A stretch of DNA of 5,015 nt from Anaerolineae bacterium (GTDB lineage Bacteria > Chloroflexota > Anaerolineae > E26-bin7). The notes under the pieces were generated by a model. The model had not been told where the DNA came from and did not search any database. It saw only the letters and a list, made by a program, of their open reading frames with translations. Location of the stretch: NCBI GenBank assembly GCA_029933115.1, contig JAOZOT010000281.1:1-5015 (forward strand). Direction: 5' to 3'. The position numbers were made by a program, and so were the translations under genes. Shown here in pieces: positions 1 through 5,015 of this stretch (the stretch's first letter is position 1; the number at the start of each line of letters is the position of its first letter).

Positions 1-92
1 ACAACACTTAAGGGGGAGACTACCCACAAGCGCCCACTACGAGCAAGAGTTGCGGTCTGCTGAGCCTGGGGGCTTTGCCAATCCCCGAATTT
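1..92. other. Non-coding end of window
   Basis: These 92 bases follow the kinase stop codon. I see no gene start, promoter or convincing terminator. Only a weak bulged stem (68-86) without a T run is present. The next gene, if any, lies outside the window. Confidence 0.6.
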
Positions 93-1754
93 TCAAACGT
101 GCTCCAGGGCGGGGTTGTTCAGCGGCAGGTAGACGGTGAAGGTGGCCCCTTTGCCCGGCTCGCTCTGAACCTCGATCCGGCCCCCGTGTCGCTCAATGAT
201 GCCGTAACTGACCGAAAGGCCCAGCCCTGTTCCTGTGGCCTTGGTAGTGAAGAAGGGTTCGAAAATGCTCTCTTGCTCCTTCTCTGAGAGGCCCACCCCG
301 GTGTCGGTGAAGGCTACAGAGAGCTCCTCCCCATCTTCACTCACCTTCGTCTCTATGCACAACTCACCGCCCTGGGGCATGGCTTCAACGGCGTTGATGA
401 CAATGTTGAGAAAGACTTGCTTCAATTGATCGCTCACGGCGTAGACGGTTGGCAGGTCGGGAGCCAGCTTTTTGGTGACGGTGATTTTGCCGTGCTGAAG
501 CCGTTTGTTGGACAGAGCCAGCACGTTCTCGATGATGGTATGCACATCGGTGGGGGCCAGGCCCTCCCTGGAAGGCCGATAGAACTCCAGCATACGCTGC
601 ACGATGGCGATGAGGCGTTCTACTTCTTCCTGAGCCATGCTCAGGTAGCGGCTTTTCTTCTCCCCATCGAGGGGTTTTCGGAGGATGAGGTGAAGGCAAT
701 TGTGAATGGCTTGGAGGGGATTGTTTATCTCGTGGGCGATAGAAGCAGCCAGCCGCCCCATAGCTGCCAACTTTTCGGCCTGGACGAGCTGGGCCTGGGA
801 TTTTTCCAACTCCCTGGCGAAATCGCTCAGTTCAGCGTAGAGGCGTGCGTTCTCAATGGCAATGGCTACCGAGCCGGCCATGTAATTCAGAAGCCACAGG
901 TCTTTTTCGTCAAATTGCCCACCGAGTTTGTTAATCACCTCGATGGCGCCGATGATTTTGTCCTTGACCTTAAGGGGCACGCAGAGTACCGAGCGAGTCA
1001 CAAAGCCGAGGGCTTCATCAATGCGGGGGCAAAAGCGTGGGTCGTTCTGGGCATCCAGCACCAACAAAGGCTGCCCATCCTGCACCACGTGACCGGCAAT
1101 GCCTTCCCCGGGCTTTAGTTTGAACTCTGCCATCCGTTCGTGGCTGCCACTCAAAATCTTCTTGAATTCCAACAAGCCACTGTCTTCGTCCAGCAGCAAA
1201 AGAGACCCGGCTTCTACGTGCAGGATCCCACGGATACCACGCATGGTCTGGCTCAAGATTTGATCCAGGTCCAGGCTAGAAGTGATAGCTTTGTTGATTT
1301 CGTTCAGAGTGGCCAGTTCATGGGCATACTGGAGCAACTCCTGTTCCATAGCGCGCACACGCAGCATGGCCTTCACCCTGGCCACCAATTCCTCAGACCG
1401 GAAAGGTTTGCTCACATAATCGTCAGCGCCAACGGCCAGGCCCTTGGTCGTATCCTCAACAGACCCCAGGCCCGTCACCATGATGACAGGGATATACTTC
1501 AGATGTTCATCCTGCTTGATTGCCCGGCAGACTTCATAACCGTCCACATCTGGTATCATCACGTCCAAGATCACCAGGTCAATCAAAGACCCACCGCCCC
1601 TCGTGTGCTCCTGAATCCCCTGTCGGAGGATTTCCAGAGCTTCTGTTCCACTGTACGCCGGAGTGACGGTGTATCCCTGGCCTTCCAGCAAGAGGGAGAT
1701 CATCTCAACTGTTTCTACTTCGTCGTCTACCACCAGTATATTAGCGCCTGTCAT
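93..1754 (-). CDS. Hybrid sensor histidine kinase, REC-GAF-HisKA-HATPase, 553 aa
   Basis: This is a cytoplasmic two-component kinase with no membrane segment. Domains in order: an N-terminal receiver (about 4-130) with acidic pair D10/D11, phospho-acceptor D64 in LVILDVMIP, T94 and K116 in SKPF, all intact; a helical linker; a GAF domain (about 150-303), likely binding a small ligand or sensing redox state; a coiled signalling helix (about 305-330); a HisKA domain with phospho-acceptor H341 in HEINNP; and a HATPase_c domain with N box (N450, N454), G1 DTGVGLS, F box FEPFFTTK and G2 GTGLGLS. The receiver has a short Gly-rich insertion (QEHTRGGGS, about 48-56) before its third strand. An N-terminal receiver suggests the kinase is itself controlled by phosphotransfer from another kinase. 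No output regulator is adjacent, so its partner is unknown. Translation begins in an ATGA overlap with the Nudix stop and has only a weak ribosome binding site, pointing to translational coupling. Confidence 0.95.
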   Translation of the reverse strand: MTGANILVVDDEVETVEMISLLLEGQGYTVTPAYSGTEALEILRQGIQEHTRGGGSLIDLVILDVMIPDVDGYEVCRAIKQDEHLKYIPVIMVTGLGSVEDTTKGLAVGADDYVSKPFRSEELVARVKAMLRVRAMEQELLQYAHELATLNEINKAITSSLDLDQILSQTMRGIRGILHVEAGSLLLLDEDSGLLEFKKILSGSHERMAEFKLKPGEGIAGHVVQDGQPLLVLDAQNDPRFCPRIDEALGFVTRSVLCVPLKVKDKIIGAIEVINKLGGQFDEKDLWLLNYMAGSVAIAIENARLYAELSDFARELEKSQAQLVQAEKLAAMGRLAASIAHEINNPLQAIHNCLHLILRKPLDGEKKSRYLSMAQEEVERLIAIVQRMLEFYRPSREGLAPTDVHTIIENVLALSNKRLQHGKITVTKKLAPDLPTVYAVSDQLKQVFLNIVINAVEAMPQGGELCIETKVSEDGEELSVAFTDTGVGLSEKEQESIFEPFFTTKATGTGLGLSVSYGIIERHGGRIEVQSEPGKGATFTVYLPLNNPALEHV

Positions 1755-2377
1755 TTATCCACACCCAAAACTTCGGCTGCAAAACTGTGGACGATAGCCC
1801 GGTAATGTCCCCAATCGCGCCAGTCCGCTTCGATGGCCCGCAGGTTCTGAGCCACTGCCTCAAGCTCGGTCAGAGGCGCCTCTCGAAAGGAGGCGATCCG
1901 TTCACCTTTGTCCCGAGGACGCAATTGACCGCCGTTCTCCCGCAGCAAAAAGACGTATGAGACGAAGGGTAGCCTCTCGTCTTGGTGGCGGAACTCGTAC
2001 TCCAGGACGCCTAGACAGCGCTCGATGGTCACCGTGAGGCCGGTCTCCTCGCGGGCCTCGCGGTGCACGGCCGTCACCACATCTTCCCCCCGCTCTATGC
2101 CGCCTGTAGGGATGCGGTAAACCCCCTCGGGATAAAACTCCTTGGTGTGCAAGATCACGTTACCGCTGGGGCGCAGGATGAGGAGAGCCACTTCTCCTCG
2201 GCAGTCGCCGCGCTCTTCTCTCCAGTAGGCGAAGGCCCTCTCTCCCACATCCAGGACGTAGCGGCGTCGCTCCAGGGGGCCGTATCGCCGGGCCAGTTCT
2301 GCAAGCTCCTTCTCGTCAATCAAAGTCCGTTCTCTTCTTTCGTGCTTTGTGTTCCGTGGCTCCTTCGCGTTTTTCAT
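1751..2377 (-). CDS. Nudix hydrolase, about 208 aa
   Basis: This soluble enzyme should hydrolyse a nucleoside diphosphate linked to another moiety, using divalent metal. Seen: a complete Nudix box at residues 92-114 (numbered from the ATG at 2377) with GG at its start, GE before the seven-residue spacer, then REAREETGL, matching GX5EX7REUXEEXGU. It is preceded by the beta strands GEVALLILR and YRIPTGG. The fold resembles ADP-ribose pyrophosphatase-type members, but the specificity residues cannot be read safely. The start is uncertain. The frame is open to a TTG at 2425, the ATG at 2377 is followed by repeat-derived residues, and a TTG at 2323 would begin just before the conserved DEKELAELARR region. 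None has a convincing ribosome binding site. The gene overlaps the CPBP end by 62 nt and shares an ATGA with the kinase gene, so it is an inner operon member. Confidence 0.88.
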   Translation of the reverse strand: MKNAKEPRNTKHERRERTLIDEKELAELARRYGPLERRRYVLDVGERAFAYWREERGDCRGEVALLILRPSGNVILHTKEFYPEGVYRIPTGGIERGEDVVTAVHREAREETGLTVTIERCLGVLEYEFRHQDERLPFVSYVFLLRENGGQLRPRDKGERIASFREAPLTELEAVAQNLRAIEADWRDWGHYRAIVHSFAAEVLGVDK

Positions 2378-3311
2378 GATTCCGCCGTTCCCGGCCTTGC
2401 GCACGCCCCCAGAGCCACAGAACAAACAGGCTCAGCAGTTGGGCTCCCAGGCCCATCAGCCCCCCTTCCGGCCCAAAGGCTCCACCGGTGATCACACCCC
2501 CAGTTGGGCTCACCTGGGTCAGGAGTAGGCCATTTGAGTCCATGCCGCTGACGGGGAAAGAGAAGACCGGCCCCTGGAAAAAGTTCCAGGAAAAGTGGTA
2601 GGCTATAGGCAGCCACAGATTGCCGGTTACCAAATAGGCATAGCAAAAGATCACGCCGGCCAGGATAATGTTCAGCGCAGCAAAGAGATTGAAATGGGGG
2701 TTGAGAGCGTGGAGCAGGCCGAAGAGGATAGAAGAGATGACCACCGCCAAAGCAGTGCCGGGCCACTCTCTGAGGTTCTGGAAGATGTACCCCCTGAACA
2801 TGATTTCTTCAGAGGCTCCAGAGAGGACGAAGAGGGTGAAGTAACCGGCCAACATCAGCAAGGCCGGGCCCGGCGCCGGAAAGCGCCAGAGCCTCTCGCT
2901 GAGTGTCAGCCACCCTCCGAACCATTCGACGAGGAAGATGCCGCCCATGAGCGCAAAACCCATGACGAGGCCCAAACCAATCTCCCGCAACCAGCCGCGC
3001 CGCCGCGTAAAGCCCAGGCTGACAAAGCTCTGCCGATCCAGGAAACGCCGGAAAAGGTATGTCAACGTCAGGATCACACCCAACTCCACGAATGTAGCCG
3101 GGAGGATGAGGGCCAGAGGGAATTTTTCAACCTCTGGCAGCGCTGCCTTGGGGGGCTGACCAGAGAAGGTCAGGCAGACGATGTAAGCGAAAACGATGAG
3201 CACCTGAACCAGCAACAGACTGGCCAAGGCAGCTATGACGTAGAAGGCCACCCGCCAGCCAGGATGCAACCTGTCTCCTCTAATAAAGAACCGCCGCCAA
3301 TCACTTTCCAT
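2316..3311 (-). CDS. CPBP-family intramembrane metalloprotease, 331 aa
   Basis: This is a polytopic membrane protein of the CPBP (CAAX protease / bacteriocin-processing, Abi, PF02517) family, related to the Rce1-type glutamate intramembrane proteases. Seen: about eight hydrophobic segments (near residues 20-45, 65-88, 108-130, 148-166, 185-201, 208-228, 230-250 and 288-302). The family motifs come in order: EEIMFRG (E168, E169, R173), FGLLH (F197, H201) and HFSWN (H239, N243), which form the active site within the membrane. The N-terminal LHPGWR just before the first helix is typical of the family and supports the ATG at 3311; a GAGG lies 10 nt upstream. The substrate is unknown; relatives process prenylated or bacteriocin-like peptides or act in immunity and stress signalling. 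The last roughly 29 residues form a basic hydrophilic tail, partly encoded by a degenerate repeat and overlapping the Nudix gene, so the tail is probably not conserved. Confidence 0.9.
   Translation of the reverse strand: MESDWRRFFIRGDRLHPGWRVAFYVIAALASLLLVQVLIVFAYIVCLTFSGQPPKAALPEVEKFPLALILPATFVELGVILTLTYLFRRFLDRQSFVSLGFTRRRGWLREIGLGLVMGFALMGGIFLVEWFGGWLTLSERLWRFPAPGPALLMLAGYFTLFVLSGASEEIMFRGYIFQNLREWPGTALAVVISSILFGLLHALNPHFNLFAALNIILAGVIFCYAYLVTGNLWLPIAYHFSWNFFQGPVFSFPVSGMDSNGLLLTQVSPTGGVITGGAFGPEGGLMGLGAQLLSLFVLWLWGRAQGRERRNHEKREGATEHKARKKRTDFD
2331..2378. repeat. Degenerate heptad repeat at the CPBP/Nudix junction
   Basis: On the plus strand three adjoining 7-mers, TTTCGTG (2338), CTTTGTG (2345) and TTCCGTG (2352), are followed after 4 nt by CTTCGCG (2363) and then TTTTTCATG (2370-2378). 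On the minus strand this reads as CACGAAG-like units. It resembles low-complexity interspersed repeats of this type that I recall from other bacterial genomes, but identity with such a family is inferred. It is translated in two frames, as the CPBP basic tail and the Nudix N-terminus. Confidence 0.5.
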
Positions 3312-3323
3312 ATCCCGCCAGCC

Positions 3324-3428
3324 TCACGAACGTTCGAGATTGCGCAGCAAATCCCCGAAGAGCACGAGGGGGTATCCTTTCGCCTCTTGTCTCCTGTACA
3401 TGTTGTAGACAACGCTGAATTGTTGCAC
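3324..3428 (-). CDS. Possible small ORF, 34 codons, between promoter and CPBP gene
   Basis: I do not recognise this ORF. It runs from a GTG at 3428, about 15 nt after the predicted transcription start, to TGA at 3326-3324, 12 nt before the CPBP ATG. An internal ATG at 3401 would give 25 residues. The predicted peptide is mixed and protein-like, with a basic, tyrosine-containing first half (YNMYRRQEAKGYP), a hydrophobic LVLFGDLL stretch and the end RNLERS. Its stop codon overlaps the GAGG that probably serves as the CPBP ribosome binding site, which would allow translational coupling. Against it: no good Shine-Dalgarno is present at either start (only GGGG 2 nt from the GTG), and a frame of this length can occur by chance. 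It could be a leader peptide, a small protein or noise. Confidence 0.3.
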   Translation of the reverse strand: MQQFSVVYNMYRRQEAKGYPLVLFGDLLRNLERS

Positions 3429-3449
3429 TACCCCATTTTGTTGTTATTC

Positions 3450-3478
3450 ATTATACTTCATCCTGTCCCAAAAGACAA
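3450..3478 (-). promoter_or_regulatory. Promoter of the CPBP-Nudix-kinase operon
   Basis: On the minus strand TTGTCT (3478-3473, 4 of 6 to the -35 consensus) is spaced 17 bp from a perfect TATAAT (3455-3450). Transcription would start near 3443, about 130 nt before the CPBP start. The -35 box is made from the final arm of the gdhA terminator stem and its T run, so the terminator and promoter share DNA. No other convincing promoter is seen before the Nudix or kinase genes, so this one probably serves all three. Confidence 0.6.
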
Positions 3479-3515
3479 GCCCCCTGCGCCTCGGTTTGAG
3501 GGCAAGGGGCTTGTC
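3474..3515 (-). terminator. Intrinsic terminator of gdhA
   Basis: A perfect 10-bp inverted repeat (GACAAGCCCC at 3474-3483 and GGGGCTTGTC at 3506-3515) encloses further pairing of CCTC (3489-3492) with GAGG (3498-3501) around a 5-nt loop. On the minus strand the stem is followed directly by TTTT. It lies 49 nt after the gdhA stop. The T run is short, so termination may be incomplete. No T run exists on the plus side, so it acts only in the gdhA direction. Confidence 0.7.
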
Positions 3516-3564
3516 ATCAGGATATTTACATCGTGCGCCGATCTGTCAGGTCTGAACGGTACCA

Positions 3565-4815
3565 CTACACCCAGCCACGGAGTCTGACCGCTTCAGCCAC
3601 CCGGTTGACGGCCACCAGATAGGCAGCCAGACGGTTATGAACCTTGTGCCTCTGGGCCATTTCGTGGACGGCGTGGAAGGCGGCGGTCATCTTCTGATCC
3701 AACCGCTCGTGCACTGTCTTTTCATCCCAGTAGTAGTCGTAGGCGTTCTGCACTTGCTCGAAGTAGCTGACCGTCACGCCACCGGCGTTGCACAAAAAGT
3801 CGGGGATGACGTAGACGCCATTCTTATAGAGGATCTCGTCAGCTTCAGGGGTGGTTGGACCGTTGGCCAACTCGGCCACGATCTTGGCCTTGATATCGGC
3901 CGCGTTCCAATCGCCGATCTGGTTCTCCAGCGCGGCAGGGATGAGCACTATCACATCCAGCTCCAAGAGTTCCTCATTGGTGATCTCCCTGGCTCCAGGG
4001 AAGCCCTTGACCGTTCCCGTGTTGTTCTTATGTTCCATTACTGCTTTGGCCTCGAGGCCATCAGGGTTGAGGATACCGCCCTTGGAATCGCTCACGGCTA
4101 TCACTTTCAGTCCCAGCAACTCCTCGCCCAGCAGGTGGGCGAACTGGCCGGCATTGCCATAGCCCTGGATGGCGGCGGTGGCTCCTTTCAGTTCGATGCC
4201 CAGCACCTTGGCTGCTTCGCGGACACAGAACATGCCGCCGCGAGCAGTGGCATCACCGCGTCCGGCGGAACCGCCCAGGGGGATCGGTTTGCCGGTGATG
4301 ACGCCCGGTACGTTATAGCCGCGCATAAAGCTGTACTCATCCATCATCCAGGCCATGATCTGGGGGTTGGTGTAGACATCGGGGGCGGGGATGTCCATCT
4401 CCTCGCCCAGGATCCTGCCCACCTGGCGGATGTAGGCCCGGCTCAGCCGTTCCAATTCGGCCGGTGACATCTCTTTTGGATTACAGATGATTCCGCCCTT
4501 GCCGCCGCCCAGGGGGATGTCCACCACGGCCGTCTTCCAGGTCATCCAGGCCGCCAGGGCACGCACAGTGTCAATGGTCTCGGCCGGGTGGAAGCGGATG
4601 CCACCTTTGGTCGGCCCTCGGGCATCGTTGTATTGGACGCGAAATCCTTTGAAGACTTTTACACTGCCATCGTCCATCTTTACCGGCAGGGTGACGTGGA
4701 GCTCACGGAGGGGCTCCCGGAGCAGGGCGTGGATACCCGGCTCCAGTTTGAGGATCTCGGCAGCCTCATCAAGCTGCCTTTGCGCAATTTCGAAGGGGTT
4801 CAGTTTTTTGGTCAT
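3565..4815 (-). CDS. gdhA: Glutamate dehydrogenase (Glu/Leu/Phe/Val dehydrogenase family), 416 aa
   Basis: This cytoplasmic enzyme should interconvert L-glutamate and 2-oxoglutarate plus ammonia using NAD(P), linking nitrogen and central carbon metabolism. Seen in the sequence: the N-terminal substrate domain has GPTKGGIRFHP (K70), MTWKTAVVDIP (K94), the catalytic-lysine motif GGGKGG (K106) and the PAPDVYTN motif (D146). The C-terminal Rossmann domain has the dinucleotide loop QGYGNAGQ (G218, G220, G223), a following VSDSKGG turn, and the late motif NAGGVTVSYFE. Length matches the short, probably hexameric class of about 415-425 residues. The reading frame stays open up to 4998, but the start at 4815 is preferred because AAAGGAG sits 7 nt upstream and the family N-terminus fits; a start at 4998 would fall inside the promoter. 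The common FEWVQN stretch reads FEQVQN here (Q354). Coenzyme preference cannot be settled by eye. It is transcribed alone, with its own promoter and terminator. Confidence 0.96.
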   Translation of the reverse strand: MTKKLNPFEIAQRQLDEAAEILKLEPGIHALLREPLRELHVTLPVKMDDGSVKVFKGFRVQYNDARGPTKGGIRFHPAETIDTVRALAAWMTWKTAVVDIPLGGGKGGIICNPKEMSPAELERLSRAYIRQVGRILGEEMDIPAPDVYTNPQIMAWMMDEYSFMRGYNVPGVITGKPIPLGGSAGRGDATARGGMFCVREAAKVLGIELKGATAAIQGYGNAGQFAHLLGEELLGLKVIAVSDSKGGILNPDGLEAKAVMEHKNNTGTVKGFPGAREITNEELLELDVIVLIPAALENQIGDWNAADIKAKIVAELANGPTTPEADEILYKNGVYVIPDFLCNAGGVTVSYFEQVQNAYDYYWDEKTVHERLDQKMTAAFHAVHEMAQRHKVHNRLAAYLVAVNRVAEAVRLRGWV

Positions 4816-4822
4816 TCTAACT

Positions 4823-4829
4823 CTCCTTT
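4823..4829 (-). promoter_or_regulatory. Shine-Dalgarno of gdhA
   Basis: AAAGGAG lies on the minus strand with 7 nt between it and the ATG at 4815. It is the strongest ribosome binding site in the window and decides the gdhA start against the longer open frame that reaches 4998. Confidence 0.9.
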
Positions 4830-4839
4830 GAATTTTGTT

Positions 4840-4891
4840 GGCTCTGCGGCACCGTTGCACCACAGGGAGCCGATTGCTACAGCGTTGTAGC
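4840..4891 (-). promoter_or_regulatory. Paired hairpins in the gdhA leader
   Basis: Two stem-loops sit side by side in the untranslated leader. The first is a perfect 6-bp stem GCTACA/TGTAGC with a 4-nt loop (4891-4876). The second pairs CTGTGG with CCGCAG (one G-U pair) around a 10-nt loop and is closed by GGCT/AGCC with a 2-nt bulge (4871-4840). The second ends 10 nt before the Shine-Dalgarno. No T run follows, so these are not a terminator. I do not recognise a known riboswitch class. They could influence mRNA stability or translation, or be incidental. Confidence 0.4.
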
Positions 4892-4969
4892 TGATAGTAG
4901 CCCTGGCTGATGATAACATCGCCTCTCGTGAGGGGCATTGAAATCCCGGTGGATTCTGTCCAAACATAG

Positions 4970-4998
4970 ATTATATCATACATAGCCTCAACTGGCAA
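4970..4998 (-). promoter_or_regulatory. Sigma-70-type promoter of gdhA
   Basis: On the minus strand a -35 box TTGCCA (4998-4993, 5 of 6 to consensus) is followed by a 17-bp spacer and a perfect TATAAT -10 box (4975-4970). Transcription would start near 4963, giving a leader of about 148 nt before gdhA. The match to the vegetative consensus suggests substantial basal expression. The start site is inferred and not shown by the sequence. Confidence 0.8.
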
Positions 4999-5015
4999 AG
5001 ATGGGGATAACGCAA

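Noticed and set aside
68..86. Possible terminator after the kinase gene
   Set aside because: The stem is short with a 3-nt bulge (GGC/GCC plus GGG/CCC) and has no T run on the minus strand.
417..1805. Long plus-strand frames opposite the histidine kinase
   Set aside because: They mirror the kinase coding strand, whose domains and motifs are unambiguous.
2595..3587. Long open frame on the plus strand (330 codons)
   Set aside because: It is antisense to the CPBP gene and its leader, and its product is charged, low-complexity and unlike any family. It is a shadow of the true gene.
3637..4467. Plus-strand frame of 276 codons opposite gdhA
   Set aside because: It is antisense to conserved dehydrogenase motifs and shows a His/Val/Gly-rich shadow composition.
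4812..4967. A 51-codon upstream frame from an ATG at 4967
   Set aside because: That ATG lies only 3 nt beyond the -10 box, upstream of the likely transcription start, so it should not be in the mRNA.
4816..4998. A 61-residue N-terminal extension of glutamate dehydrogenase starting at 4998
   Set aside because: It would begin inside the -35 box of a near-consensus promoter, has no ribosome binding site and no family resemblance. The start at 4815 has an ideal Shine-Dalgarno.

Overview
The window comes from a bacterial chromosome of moderately high GC. All supported genes lie on the minus strand. Gene style and content (a short Glu/Leu/Phe/Val-type dehydrogenase, a CPBP-family membrane protease, a Nudix hydrolase and a soluble REC-GAF-histidine kinase) fit an environmental bacterium such as a Chloroflexota/Anaerolineae-like lineage. 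No taxonomic marker is present, so that placement is only an impression.

Read in the direction of transcription (from high to low coordinates), there are two transcription units. The first is gdhA (4815-3565), encoding a glutamate dehydrogenase. It has a very good sigma-70-type promoter (TTGCCA, 17 bp, TATAAT at 4998-4970), a leader of about 150 nt containing two clear hairpins, and a strong Shine-Dalgarno that fixes the start at 4815. It ends at a GC-rich hairpin followed by a short T run (3515-3474).

The second unit begins at a promoter (TTGTCT, 17 bp, TATAAT at 3478-3450) whose -35 box lies inside the last arm of that terminator hairpin. Downstream come a possible 34-codon small ORF (3428-3324), a CPBP-family intramembrane protease (3311-2316), a Nudix hydrolase overlapping the protease end (about 2377-1751), and a cytoplasmic REC-GAF-HisKA-HATPase histidine kinase (1754-93) joined to the Nudix gene by an ATGA overlap. 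The close packing indicates one operon. The sequence does not show whether the three products share a pathway. Gene order would allow a signalling kinase co-expressed with a membrane protease and a nucleotide-derivative hydrolase.

The protease/Nudix junction carries a short degenerate heptad repeat (TTTCGTG-like on the plus strand, about 2331-2378). It supplies the basic tail of the protease and the ambiguous N-terminus of the Nudix protein. The last 92 bases of the window (1-92) hold no gene. No RNA gene, CRISPR array, insertion sequence or prophage feature was seen. The most unusual observations are the terminator/promoter overlap, the small ORF between promoter and protease gene, and the repeat-built gene junction.
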